From: Immersiella caudata
Lineage: Eukaryota; Ascomycota; Sordariomycetes; Sordariales; Lasiosphaeriaceae
Assembly (NCBI GenBank): GCA_030512335.1
Contig: JAULSU010000003.1
Span: 372,001-436,000 of the forward strand
Direction: 5' to 3'
DNA length: 64,000 nt
Position numbers and translations under genes: made by a program. Below, piece after piece: positions 44,845 through 55,222 of this stretch. Numbering within the stretch: position 1 is the stretch's first letter; each line of letters begins with the position of its first letter. The notes beneath the pieces are model-generated. The model had not been told where the DNA came from. It saw only the letters and a list, made by a program, of their open reading frames with translations, and made no database searches.

Positions 44845-46092
44845 CTAATCTTCGCAAATGTCATCCTCATGTGCATTCTCATGCGTAACCGGCGGCGTCC
44901 TCCCCTCCCTCTCGGCAATCTCCGTCTCCCCCCAATTGATCGGCTGGATATACCTCAACCGCGCCCCCGCCACCTTGACCACGTTCTCCTTGACCGCATC
45001 GCTCGGCAGCACCGCCCAATCATACGGATACGGCACGCTATTCGCATCCATCTCCCCCTTTGGCGCCGTATTCGTCGCCCCTCCCAGAAGTACATCCACC
45101 ACCGTCGCTAACCCGGGTTCCGTGCTATTCTCAGTGTACACTCCCCTCGTTGCACCTTCGAATACCGAACTTTCCACCAGCAGGTTCGCTCCGCTTTGGG
45201 TGTTTATCCCATCCTTGACCCCTTCAAACAAACTGTTGAACAAATGTCCCGTCCCGAAGCGAAAGCCTATTCCAGCACCAACACCCTTGAAGTAATTCCC
45301 TATCGCGGTGACGTGAAACTTCTCCCTATCCTGCTCGGCGTTGGAATCGGAATGGCCGACTTGTAATGCGATGCCGGAATGGTAGTGGAAGATGTTGTTG
45401 GTTATGGTGGTGTAGTCGCTTCCTTGGGTGATGGATACTAGGGGGAATCCTGAAGAGGAGGAGGCAGGGGAAGAGGAGAGGTCGCAGTGGTCGATCCAGA
45501 TGGAGCGGGAGGTGGTGAGGGTGATAGAGGGGGTTGATGTGGTGGAGACGAGGCGGAGGTTGCGGAGGATTACGTTGCGGGAGGTTGGGAGGTGGAGGGA
45601 GATTCCGGTTAGGGCTGGGAAGAACAGGGGTTAGTAAAGGGGCGTGACGAAAAGGGGGAGGGGAGGAGAGAAAGGCACCGAGAAAATGAGGGAGGGAGGA
45701 TGGGAAAGAAGAGTGGAAGGGGGAGAGCTTACAGCTGCCGGGAAGACCGAGGATTGATTTGCTCGAGCCGATGGAGACTGTGGCCCCTGAGCCGGTGAGG
45801 GTGCCGTTGAGAAGGACGACAGCGGTTTCGGTTCCGGCTACGGCGGCGCTGAACTGCTCGAGGGTGGAGACGGTGGTGTAGTTTCCGCCCCAGCCGCCGA
45901 TGGTGCTGAATACTTGTGTTAGATCTATCCTTAGGGGCCGTTGGAATCGAGGCTTCCTTACGCTCCCATGATCGAGCAATACCCAATGTTGCAGGCCTCA
46001 TCATAGGTTGCCTCAATGCTTTCCTGCCTTGGGACTACCAGCGCGACCGCCGTCGAGGCCAGCAGCGAAAAAAGAAGCGTTGACCCCCTCAT
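44845..46092 (-). CDS. Secreted pectate lyase (polysaccharide lyase family 1)
   Basis: Three exons on minus: 46092-45962, 45905-45733 and 45614-44845, giving 357 residues. Introns are 56 nt (GTAAGG/TTCAG) and 118 nt (GTAAGC/CCCAG). The signal peptide is MRGSTLLFSLLASTAVALV. The parallel beta-helix signatures of PL1 follow: VVLLNGTLTGSG, TSRNVILRNLRLV, SRSIWIDHCDLSS (Ca2+/substrate site Asp region), NNIFHYHSGIALQVGHSD and AIGNYFKGVGAGIGFRFG. Such enzymes cleave polygalacturonan by Ca2+-dependent beta-elimination. The gene is intact and convergent with the GH10 xylanase. Confidence 0.92.
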
Positions 46093-46853
46093 CTTGACGA
46101 GTTGTCGATTAAAGGCCGAAATACCACAATATCGCAACCTGCAGCTTCTGGAAATCCGGGGTACGGGGAGGCATACCCCCTATACCTTATACTTGTGGCA
46201 GCGGTCTGCGCCAAAACTCCCCGCCCTTGGCTGCAATATCCGTCACGGGTATATGTGTTCGAGAAGGTCTTGACCACGAGCCTTGAACGGGTAATTCGCC
46301 GTCCATATGAGTAGCCGGCAAATATCGGCCACGACTAATAAAGCCGGGGCACTAATACTACATTCCCCATCCTGTCGGTCATAGATTTGTTGAAAAGCCC
46401 AGCTTATGAAATCCACCTTGTTGGTGCCTTGGAACGGGTTGTGGCGTGAAAGCAGTCTGGTTTGAGTGGAGACTACCTTGATATCTATCCATCCATATCT
46501 CTCATCCATATACGGCATTAGACAAAGACGTTTTTGTCTGGATTCGAGATTCTCTCGGCGCGCTTCACTGAGACGGGACCAGGGCATTCACGCGCATATC
46601 CAAATGCCGGTCCTGTCCCAATCGCGTATTGGCACCGCAAAATTTGAAGCATTGGGCGCTTGGCGATGAAGCAGCAATGGGTGACACCGACACCCCCAAC
46701 ACATTTTCGTGTCAGCACATACCGCGGGCTCCCCCTGAGGCTGAGGCGGTTCGCTTTCGTCTCAATAGGGCGCAACCGCCTCTCTGCCGTGCCGGGCCTC
46801 TAACACCACTTCTTTCTTAACCGCCTGACAATGCCATTGTCGCGCCTGTGTCC
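46093..46853. other. Intergenic between pectate lyase start and GT32 stop
   Basis: About 760 bp. One minus-strand frame of 114 codons (46243-46587) shows no motif and is not supported. The pectate lyase promoter must lie at the left end. Confidence 0.45.
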
Positions 46854-47633
46854 TCATCCCGGATGCCCCGCCCTCCAAGACGCAATAAACAAATGCTCTA
46901 CCAGCACCATCTCATCCTCCTTCGGATGCGTATGCCCCTGCGGTAACCACCCAAAGCTATCCTTCGGCAGCACTAGAACATCCCCAATCAACCTTGGCTC
47001 CTGTAAGTTGTCCATCTCGTCACCCGTATGCACTATCCCCGTCTTATTCAAGAGGTGCCCCATCAGCGCGCGGGTGAACACAAACGGGCCTGTCGTGAAC
47101 ATGACTTCCGCAAACGTGGTAGCATCCCCGGCGACTCTGGACGCCATCAGTTTGCCAAGATTCCGCGCTACCTCCTCAACCAGCGTACGAACGGCTGGAT
47201 GTCCCGGCTTTGCGAGCACGGTGTACTGGCAAAGTTGAACAGAGAACGTCAGCCTCGGCCAGATAGGCTGCCTATGATGGTCATTCTCAATCCCAATCAC
47301 AAGGCTTGCGCGGTCGCGGTACTGAGGCGGTATCCATTCCGAAATAGGCCGGTGCGGAAAAGTGTCGATGTCAGCCCAGACGCCGCCGTCGTAGAGGAGG
47401 ATGAGGTAGTGCAGGAAGTCGGCTTTGAGGATTGGGTCCGTTAGCGAGGTGAACAGGTCGGAGATGGCGGGTGGAGCGCGCTCGCGGATGTAGGCGTCCA
47501 TGTTGGCGTCGGTGAGGCGCTCGTAGCGGTAGGAGGGGTTGATGGTGCGCCATTGGTGTGGGAAGCTGATTGTTCGGGGGGTTGGGTTTTCGGAGTCATC
47601 TTTCCAGCTTTGCCAGATCTTGGTGGGGAAGGG
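46854..47633 (-). CDS. GT32 (OCH1-like) mannosyltransferase-type protein, main exon; 5' exon not resolved
   Basis: The frame from an acceptor (CTCGCAG, just above 47633) to TAG at 46854 encodes ~259 residues. It starts with PFPTKIWQSWKDD, matching the IPKIIHQTWK-type opening of Och1-like glycosyltransferases, and has the DXD sugar-nucleotide motif in LILLYDGGVWADIDTFPH. Downstream motifs include GIENDHH, TGPFVFTRAL and HLFIASW. These are Golgi type II membrane enzymes that add mannose from GDP-mannose. The upstream exon with the membrane anchor should lie between 47660 and ~48000, but no single start and donor pair stands out; candidates are an ATG near 47979 and one near 47865. Expression and completeness are therefore uncertain. 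Confidence 0.75.
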   Translation of the reverse strand, partial: PFPTKIWQSWKDDSENPTPRTISFPHQWRTINPSYRYERLTDANMDAYIRERAPPAISDLFTSLTDPILKADFLHYLILLYDGGVWADIDTFPHRPISEWIPPQYRDRASLVIGIENDHHRQPIWPRLTFSVQLCQYTVLAKPGHPAVRTLVEEVARNLGKLMASRVAGDATTFAEVMFTTGPFVFTRALMGHLLNKTGIVHTGDEMDNLQEPRLIGDVLVLPKDSFGWLPQGHTHPKEDEMVLVEHLFIASWRAGHPG

Positions 47634-48385
47634 CTGCGAGGACAGGTGATCAGCTCGAGCGGGACTCGAAGGGAGCTGGGCTGGGGAGCAGTCAGTCGGG
47701 CTGCGATCGCTTGACAGAGGAGGAGAGTTAGACTGGTGGGATTGACGGACGAGTTGGCAAGCTTTGGTACGAATAGTGCCCGCCCCAGAGCAGAGTCAGC
47801 GTGACGCGACCAGCAAGGCAGCGGTGGATTTCCTGGACAGTTTGGACGAAGCCATCACGGGCGCGGTTGTTGGCGACTGTGTCGGCGACGCAACGTCGAA
47901 GTCGGGCGGAGCGGGACGGTCTTCGGATGGGCGCAGATCCGCGGCAGACACGCAGAGCGTATTTTAACAGCGGTCAACATCGCTCGGGATTGCGCGTTTA
48001 CGGAGGCGTGGGGTGTCGAGGGAAGCAGGATGGGGCGCCCAATTGGGGATGTCCTTTTGGCGCGGACCAGTGTCGCGACCCAGACTGTCGGGACTCGAGC
48101 GCCCCCGATCAAGCCTCAATTGGGGGCGCAACGGTTTCAGGCCCTGAAGACGCAGGTTAGGGGCTCAACTCCCCAAAGCAAACGACATCCTCCGCAGTGT
48201 CTACACAGTGCACACACAGTGAGGCATGTTCTAACATCGCGTTTATTCTTCATTTAATGGGTGCACAGCGTCAGTTCCGTTCAACTTGCTCCTTCCATTC
48301 TGCGATTTGCCCTGTCATTTTTTTCTTCTTTTCTTTCGGAACCTCCCGAACCTTGGGTGACGACGGAGGCTTGCCCCGCGCCACT
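47634..48385. other. Region holding the unresolved 5' part of the GT32 gene and promoter sequence
   Basis: Coding character is ambiguous. The minus strand has short basic frames that could hold the missing first exon(s) of the glycosyltransferase. Repeated CACACAG/ACAGTG occurs at 48197-48222. Confidence 0.35.
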
Positions 48386-48762
48386 ATGAGAGCATTCACT
48401 TTCAGCTGTGTCGTCTCGTGCTTCCTCATATGGTTCTCACGCACATGCCGGGCACAGGACCAATGCAAAGGGAGGCTTGGGACAGCCCGCGCTGTCCAGG
48501 ATCTCGGGGCGTCGCTTGTCTCAGCAACAAGCTCTGTCGTGGCCCTGACGGCAACATCATTCGGGGATCATGCACCGACTCGAATTGGATATCGGCGGAT
48601 TGCCCCGCCTTTTGCATGGATGAGTCCACCAACAATAGTTCGCACAAGTACATCATATTCAAGAAGACAAAGAGAAGCTCAAACGTCAAATCAATTCATC
48701 TATACACTACTACACACCATCTCACGCCAGGCCGTATATCCCCAGTGCGCCAGTTCCCCTAA
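48386..48762 (+). pseudogene. Small secreted Cys-rich protein, apparently frameshifted
   Basis: The ATG at 48386 gives a convincing signal peptide (MRAFTFSCVVSCFLIWFS, cleavage near CRAQ). After the first mature residues the Cys-rich core continues one base out of frame: RCPGSRGVACLSNKLCR, then GPDGNIIRGSCTDSNW and ADCPAFC. This spacing (CPG-x3-AC-x4-LC-x8-GSC-x8-C-x2-FC) looks like a family of small secreted fungal proteins. The shift lies around 48460-48475 (AAAGGGAGG). No intron with a plausible donor fixes it. The product would be ~75 residues mature, with seven or more cysteines. Confidence 0.5.
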
Positions 48763-48825
48763 ACACACTACTAGTACATGTTGATAGTACAAGGCGAGAT
48801 GCCAAGCTCAACCTTGGAGACGAGC

Positions 48826-49234
48826 TTAGGGCTGGACACCAGCGGGGGTCTCGCAGAGGACACCCTGGTCGAGCTGCGATGAAGTTAGTATCACGAAGTT
48901 GAGAGCCTTTAAGAAGGAAACATACAACAGGGATGGCGCAGCAGCGGGCGCGCTGGCCAATGGCGGAGCAGGTAGCCGAGAAGTTGTCGGCGTCGGTGGG
49001 AGCGGTGGGGGCTAGGAGATGTCAGAGCTGATGTTGATAGTGAAGATATTCAGGGGGAGGCATACGGTTGCCGCAGTCGAGGTTAACAAGACCGAGGACA
49101 TCGGTGGCACAGCACTGAGCGCTGCCGTAGAGACCGCTGCAGGGAACGTAGGGGACCTGGCGCTCCTCGATGGGCGAGGGAAGGGCAGCGACGAAGCTGG
49201 CGCAGAGAGCGACGACGGCGGCGGTGAACTTCAT
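48826..49234 (-). CDS. Class II hydrophobin
   Basis: Three exons: 49234-49066, 49011-48926 and 48873-48826, giving 100 residues. Introns are 54 nt (GTATGC/CCTAG) and 52 nt (GTATGT/CGCAG). Signal peptide MKFTAAVVALCASFVAALP, then eight cysteines in the hydrophobin order: C-x8-CC-x11-C-x16-C-x8-CC-x10-C. The spacing, short length and two short introns are those of class II hydrophobins. These self-assemble at air-water interfaces and coat aerial hyphae or spores. All cysteines are present; the first spacing (8) is one shorter than usual. The gene is intact. Confidence 0.95.
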
Positions 49235-49358
49235 GTTGACGGTTGTGGTAGGTTTTCGAGTTTTGGGATTGATAGAAGCGACAGTAGATTGATGCTTGGG
49301 ATTGCTGCTGGTGCTGATGAAGAATGAGTTTGAGGGAAATGAGGCGATTCACTCCCCC

Positions 49359-49364
49359 TTTATA
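49359..49364 (-). promoter_or_regulatory. TATA box of the hydrophobin gene (TATAAA)
   Basis: On the minus strand TATAAAGGGGG lies ~125 bp upstream of the hydrophobin ATG, a typical position with a ~90-nt leader. Hydrophobin genes are usually strongly transcribed, which fits a consensus TATA box. Confidence 0.55.
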
Positions 49365-51471
49365 GACATTTCACAACACTATGACCTCGGAGCGTCTTCT
49401 CCACGATGGCGGCCTCCACACTGTGAAAGACCTGATCAAAGTGCCCCTGAGAAGCCACGATGGCGTCACCCACCTTTGCGCCTTTCTTCCGGTACGCTAC
49501 CCAGCTTCCAAACAAGAAACAGGAACAGCGCAGCGTAGTGACGATCGTCTTCTTACCTTGGCCGGAATATAGCCTGGGGGACCGTGTTACAACAGCTACC
49601 TCAATGCAGCACAGCCCATCGCATCGGCCTCAGCTGTGGCGACGAAAGAGGCCCATTCCCATTGGATGCACCGCGTGTAATAAGGGGGAAGCAGGGCGGT
49701 CGGGGAATTTCCCCAGGGCCGATAAGATCGGACGTCATCCGCACCATGCATGCTAATTTGGGGGTATATTGCCACCCAACGGTCGAGCAAGCTCAGCTGG
49801 GAAAGAGTGTCGATCAATCTCGAAACGGATCGCGAGATGAGGGGCGATGGTAACCCGGGGGATGCAACTCTGCTCGCTTAACTGCCATCTTCCAACTTTC
49901 TGTACTTGGCAGAGCCAGCGAGCGCGTCGCCACAGCATCGCTTTGGATCAGGGTTGGATAGAAAGGAGAATGCGATTATCGCCAGTCAGGGGCGCTGAAA
50001 CAGGGGTTCAGAGGCAGCAAGAGGTCGCTGCGACGCACACCTTTCCGAGGAAATTCCAGCGGTTGCAGTGCGCTGCAATGCAGAGGAGAGAAAATGGGTT
50101 GCATCACCCATCGTGGTAGACAATCGGGGAAACACAGATCAAAAGTCATGACGCAACGTTGGGATCTCGAACCAATAATCCCATGTCGGTTAAAGGCATT
50201 GATGTTGCCACGCAGGTACCGGGTTCGGTGCACCCTGGCAAATGAGATCCGGGCCACCCTCGATTCCAACGGTGGCCGTGCAGCGGGCAGCAGGGCTCAA
50301 CGGACCTGCATCAAGCAGTTCGCGTGGAAGGGGATCGGCAGTCTTCTAAACCGGCCGGTGTAGACTGTCCGCATTAGAGCAAGCAACTCGCGATTCCTAC
50401 CGCATACAGAAATACCACGCTTACCAAGGTATTATCAGAGGTGTTGCAACCATTTCATTGGAAAGGGGCGGCAGACGAAGTTTGCGAGAAGATGACAGCG
50501 TCGCACCCGTGTCTCAGCGCTGGCGGGCCGCCCCAGCTGCACCGAAGACCCGACCTTGGGTGAGGGTCGAAATGACGACTCCCCTGAGCCCGATGACAAC
50601 ATCGGGTTACACCAAAGAGCCTCACCAGCCGGACTTTGGCAGCAATGTCCAGCCACCAACGTCTTCACAGGCGCCCAAGCCGGCATTTTCGGCGCCGTAG
50701 ATGCAGTTGCATCTCTGCTGCGTCATCCACTCGGCGAATGGAACTCCGGGCCTAGCATCAACGAGCATCTCAATCCTCTCCATGTCAAGACCAAAGGCCG
50801 TGATCACAGCGAGAAAAAAAAATGTTTAGCTGTCTTTGAGAAGCGTGTCATCCTTGTGCAGGGGCAATGCTAATCTTCTCTGTATCTTTGCAAATGACCA
50901 GATGCCCCCCAAAAGGGGGCGAGGGAAAAGAGAAAAGAGAAGGAAGCTGCCTAGGGGAGGGACTGTTATAGGGCTGGGAAGTGGTCTGTGCACGAGTGCG
51001 ATTTTGGCGGGTGATGGTTGCCCCCACTCTGAGTCAACGGGGGAGTCAAGGGGTGATGAGTCGGAAAGTTAAACACGACGGACGACGGCGCAGCGTGGAC
51101 TTTGCGAATGGTACGCATGAGTCGCTGCTATGTAACTGGGTTTGCCGCAAACCTGAGGCTCGATTTGGACGCTGGCTTTTTATCTGTCGGCAGCGGCCAT
51201 GTCACCGAGTTTTGTGGTGGTTTCCACTCGCGAAACAGCCGCGGGCACACGGAGTTCCAACAACGCAGAAAAATGACAAAGCAAATTCCCAATAAACTAT
51301 CAGTGCAGCGCATTTCACAACGGGATTTAGATTGCAGAGTTCATGTGCAATCAGCGCAACAGGTAGGCATGTACGGGGGCAATGGGTCCAGGCGGCTGCA
51401 CAGAGAGGCAAGAGCAGCCGAACGCGACCCACAGCCACGACAGACCGTAGAAAGGCAAAAAGAGGAAAAGA
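49365..51471. other. Intergenic; no supported gene
   Basis: Short frames on both strands, none with motifs or splice structure. An A run (50813-50821) and a purine stretch (50912-50945) are present. The hydrophobin upstream region lies at the left end. Confidence 0.45.
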
Positions 51472-51542
51472 GGACGAGACGTGATTTGAACACGCGACCT
51501 ACCGGACTGCAGCCGGTGGCTCTACCCCTGAGCTACTCGTCC
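51472..51542 (-). tRNA. tRNA-Cys (anticodon GCA), copy 2
   Basis: On the minus strand, 71 nt form a complete cloverleaf: acceptor GGACGAG/CTCGTCC, D-stem GCTC/GAGC fully paired, anticodon loop CTGCAGT (GCA), T-arm GCGTG-TTCAAAT-CACGT with one G-U pair. It differs from the copy at 36314 at about four positions. No intron. T-rich sequence (CTTTTCCTCTTTTTGCC on minus) follows, as expected for RNA polymerase III termination. Confidence 0.95.
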
Positions 51543-52450
51543 TTCTTTTGGTGATTGATGTTTGTGGGTGCTGTTTAGGGGTCTAGGGCTGAAAGACGGA
51601 TGGAGGAGTCACATGCGTGGCCTGGATCAGCGATCCTCCCGCTTTAAAGCGCATTCGATTTGCCTGAGAAAAGTCATACCTACCTCGTTAGCCAAGTGGC
51701 CGTCTCAAAATTGAGGGTGATGGGCAAGGCAAGGAGAAGGGCCACGGGACTTGGAGTCTCGCGGACCCAACTCTCACCACTTTGTCCGAAAACAACATTT
51801 TGGGCCCAACAGCCTTGACCGTTACCCACCGGACGCGCGGCTCGGGACTAGGGAAAACTCGCGGTAAACCTTTGTTCTTTAACGTTGCGCAGGCCGGACC
51901 GCCAGATAACGCCTAGTCTGAATTCGACCGGTGCACTAGCGAGGCGCGGCTCCGATTCGGCCCGCGAGCCTGCCCAGCCAATTCTTCCTGGGCACCCCTT
52001 GGGCGACGCAAGAGATGAATTCATGAAAGACGTTGAGCGGCTTAGCGCGGTTTACCCGGTACCGCAGGGCGAAGGGTCCTATCGTAAAAGCCTGATTGGC
52101 GGGTGTTGTGCCTATGTAATGAAAGATTGGGCTTCGCCGTTGATGCGCTTCAGTGTTTGCTGGTATTGAATGGCTTTCTCGGGAAATTTATTTACCATCG
52201 GAGCTGCGACGTTGGTGACGAACTGCTGGGCGCTTCGCCTCGGTTGATGCGGCGTTACATATTAGGAGAGAGCCTGAAGGGGTCCAAGAGATGAGGATAC
52301 CCGTGGTTGCACGAGAAATGACGGTGGGACATAATATGGACGATGGCTCCAGGAACTATTTATCTGCCTCAAACTGCCTGTACTGTGTTTACCTCACCAG
52401 CCTCTGCCTCCCATCGAGCACTGGCTCTCCATCGACAAACTCTCGCCATC
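51543..52450. other. Intergenic upstream of the secreted Cys-rich gene
   Basis: No gene is supported. TATTTATC at about 52357-52364, some 90 bp upstream of the ATG at 52451, is a possible TATA element. Confidence 0.4.
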
Positions 52451-53283
52451 ATGGTTCACGTATCTGCTCTCTTTGCCGTTTTGGGCGGTCTGCTTCCCTT
52501 CTCCGGGCTTCAGTTAGTTTCCGGCTCACCGGTCAATGACCTCAAACCCGCGGCTCTGTCGAAGCGCTTCGGAGGAGTCCCTGATGATGTTACCGTCGTC
52601 CCGATCCAGTGGAGAGGCTCCCTCGAGGAGGGCGGCCCGTTGATAAACCTGCAAGGCGACTCTTTCGAGGTATGCTCACTTTCGTTGTCTTTGTGAGCGG
52701 AGGAACATACCTGAATAGATATTGGCCATGCTGTAACCAGGACATCGAGAAGCAAGCCAAGGCTCTAAACCCCAAGTGCACCATTTTTACGGAGCCTGCC
52801 AATAACACCGACTTGGTTACCCGCCAAACTGTTGGTCAAATCCCTGACAAAAACCGAATAAACCCTTTTAACTGACCCTCGTCATTTCCAACCAGGAGGA
52901 CAAAGACATCCACTGCGACTGGCCCCCTGGATGGGGCAACGCCCAATACAATCACATAATGGACGGCATTGCATATCTCAGAGGCATCAGCGGCGACTGT
53001 CGTGCCCCTCCCGGCCCTGGCAACTGCGGGCGCGTCAGCTGCTCGTGGGGTGCTGCCATCTATTACTGCAACGGTAAGCACACCGCAAAGCTTCAAGTCT
53101 TTAAAGTCATAGAGACAGCGCTGACGTATCATAGACAATCCCCATGAGCATTGGGTGCGTTGTGCCAAGATCGGAGATGTCGCTCGGGCCATTGCCACCA
53201 AGTGCTACGGTTGGGCGTATTTCAGAGGCCAGGGCTTTGACAAGGGAAATTGGAACACGATAATTGCGGCGGGTGACTGCTAG
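52451..53283 (+). CDS. Secreted Cys-rich effector-like protein
   Basis: Four exons: 52451-52669, 52741-52830, 52896-53073 and 53135-53283, giving 211 residues. Introns of 71, 65, 61 nt have GTATGC/ACCAG, GTTGGT/ACCAG (branch ACTGAC) and GTAAGC/ATAG. The signal peptide is MVHVSALFAVLGGLLPFSGLQLVSGS, followed by a possible KR processing site (LSKR). The mature protein has about nine cysteines, concentrated in NPKCTIF, IHCDWPPGW, DCRAPPGPGNC, VSCSWGAAIYYC, RCAKIG, KCYGW and a terminal GDC. The CSWGAAIYYCND segment resembles the pattern of several fungal secreted effector-like families (Ecp2/Hce2-like), but I cannot assign one. All exons are in frame. The second donor (GTTGGT) is the weakest junction. 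Confidence 0.8.
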
Positions 53284-53779
53284 AGCGGCTTAATACTGAC
53301 CCTGCACCATGGTGTTGACTCACCTTGCTCTCGGCCTGAGAAAGCCAGATGCAGAGGAATATGAGGGGACTAGATGATATTGCTGAAGAGACAATGTGTG
53401 CTCATACCTCAAATACAATGCATGTCTTTTAACCTGCTGGGCCGATCTAAAAGAATGACGACATCGTGAGTTGTTTTCGTGGAGCCTGATGTCTCAAAAG
53501 ACTGGGCTGGGAGCCGTCATCCCCTATTGAGTGGAGATGACGTCATACTCGAAAGTTTGTAGGTCTGGGCGGTTGAGATTGGAGGTTGATAAACTTCCAA
53601 TTGGGTATAAAATGGGCAGCACCAGGCCCTGCACTACCCCAGAAGGGACATTGCACACAATTTTTCTAGTGGGATAGGTGGACGGCTAGGGCGCTGAGGG
53701 GTCTTGCAGTAAGTCACATGCTGTCGTAGAAGTCGGAGCTCCAGCACCTATTCACGGTACCAGCAATCCTCACTAATGT
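53284..53779. other. Intergenic; no gene recognised
   Basis: No coding signal. This is the 3' region of the secreted-protein gene and the border of the ankyrin relics. Confidence 0.4.
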
Positions 53780-54090
53780 TAAGGCAGCTGGGTTTCTTCC
53801 GCTCCAGCTTGCAGTGCAGAAGAACGACGCTGCAGTTGTTGAGTGTCTCCTCAACTGCCCGAAAGCTGACCTGAATGCGAGAAATGGGTGTACCGCAGTT
53901 TACTGAGCTGCGTATACACACCAAGACCTAGCAGTGTTGCGCCTCTTGCTGGGGCGGGGCGCCAATATTAGGATCCCTGACGTGACGCGACAAACCATTC
54001 TTCTGGTTGGGAAACAGAAGGGAAGGGTGGATGTGGTGGCTCTGCTGAGGAAGTGTGCGGCTGGAAGAGAAGTAAAAAGCGAGGAAGTTG
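53780..54090 (+). pseudogene. Ankyrin-repeat relic 1 (fragment of an NLR or ankyrin protein)
   Basis: One frame reads as two to three ankyrin repeats: PLQLAVQKNDAAVVECLL, then ADLNARNGCTAVY, a TGA at 53904-53906, then AAYTHQDLAVLRLLLGRG and DVTRQTILLVGKQKGRVDVV. The TGA sits where a residue is expected in the repeat, so the fragment is dead. No NACHT domain is seen upstream. It is paralogous to the relic at 54637. Confidence 0.6.
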
Positions 54091-54636
54091 TCGGAGTCGA
54101 AGGGTTGAGCCGGGACTCGAGCGAAGAGATCACGGCGCCAAATCTAGCGCGGACAGTGATGGCTAATGGCTCCCTACGAAGCGCCGCAGGTAGGGAGAGA
54201 GAGGTGAAGGATGGTGGGAGAAGAGTTCTTTGTTGTCTTTGTCGATATATAAACATATTATACTACTAATCGGCAGCCTCTGTTACTGCCCAAGAGCTCA
54301 CAATACGGCTTGGATTCTCCCGTACTACATAGCACTCAGACATCATCCACCACCGAGGACTGCTGTCGCGTCAGGCTTCCCCAGGCCGACACCAAGAAAA
54401 CACGCCCGCCATGTCGGGCACTCTCGGCGAGACCTCATCTTTGGATGCAATAAGAGCAATTTGTGCAATGACACGCAACTGGTCGCCGCCATTGTCACAG
54501 GCAATACGCCAATCCTAGGCACCTCTTTGGCACTACCAAACAATAGCTAACGTCAGGGTGGCCGGCGGGCTGCCGCTCCGGTAAGGCTGGGCATCTCTGA
54601 TTATAGTCGAATGTCTGGTCAGCTCCGGGAAGCATT

Positions 54637-54840
54637 GACGTCAACCAAAGATACGAATGCACGGCAGTTTCCCAAGCAACTCTCATTCATCAGGATCCAA
54701 AGTTCTTCCGTCTTCTACTTGACCGGGGCGCCGATGCAACCAATCTGGACCTCAACGGCCGGACGATCCTAGACGTCGCGAAAGTGATTGGGAGGATCGC
54801 TGTCGTGCGCACCCTGGCAGACTATTCCGATAAGGCGGGG
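54637..54840 (+). pseudogene. Ankyrin-repeat relic 2, paralogous to relic 1
   Basis: The frame reads NQRYECTAVSQATLIHQD, then FFRLLLDRGADATNLDLNG and RTILDVAKVIGRIAVVRTL. It aligns with relic 1 along its length (CTAV, HQD, RLLL-x-RGA, TIL-x-V-x-K-x-x-GR-x-x-VV), so the two are duplicates ~0.8 kb apart. No start, stop or further domain can be assigned. Confidence 0.55.
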
Positions 54841-55176
54841 TCTCCTGAAATAGGGTTGCCGGGAGGGAGGGTTGGATTAAGCCGGTTTCTTGTGTTGGCA
54901 GAGATGGAGAGCGGGCATGAGGACCTAATTGGTATCGGCATGGCTGGTTAGAAGTTACACCGCCACGTACATCGTGTCTCCGTACCTTCATCCCTGCTTG
55001 TGTTGCTAAAACACGCCGAAAATAACAAGCTACGGGTTTCTACGTTCCGTTATGTACACAACAAGGCATTCCCATCGTTCACTGATTCAGAACCTGCCCC
55101 ATTTACGTCGCTTCTTCCTGTTCCCCTCATCATCCGTGCTTTGGCTCAGCCGCTTGCTCCTACGTAACTTTTTTCC

Positions 55177-55210
55177 ACCCCCTCCCCCTCCCCCTCCCCC
55201 TCCCCTTCCC
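55177..55210 (-). repeat. (CCCCCT)n tract; G-rich on the minus strand
   Basis: About five CCCCCT units. On the minus strand it reads as repeated GGGGGA, a strong G-quadruplex candidate. It starts 13 bp beyond the stop of the minus-strand gene at 55223, so it probably lies in that gene's 3' UTR. Confidence 0.75.
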
Positions 55211-55222
55211 TCAAACGCCCCC

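Noticed and set aside
46243..46587. 114-codon minus frame between pectate lyase and GT32
   Set aside because: No signal peptide, motif or splice support; length expected by chance in GC-rich sequence.
47855..48112. Minus frame as the first exon of the GT32 gene
   Set aside because: No membrane-anchor sequence and no matching donor/acceptor phase with the exon at 47633.
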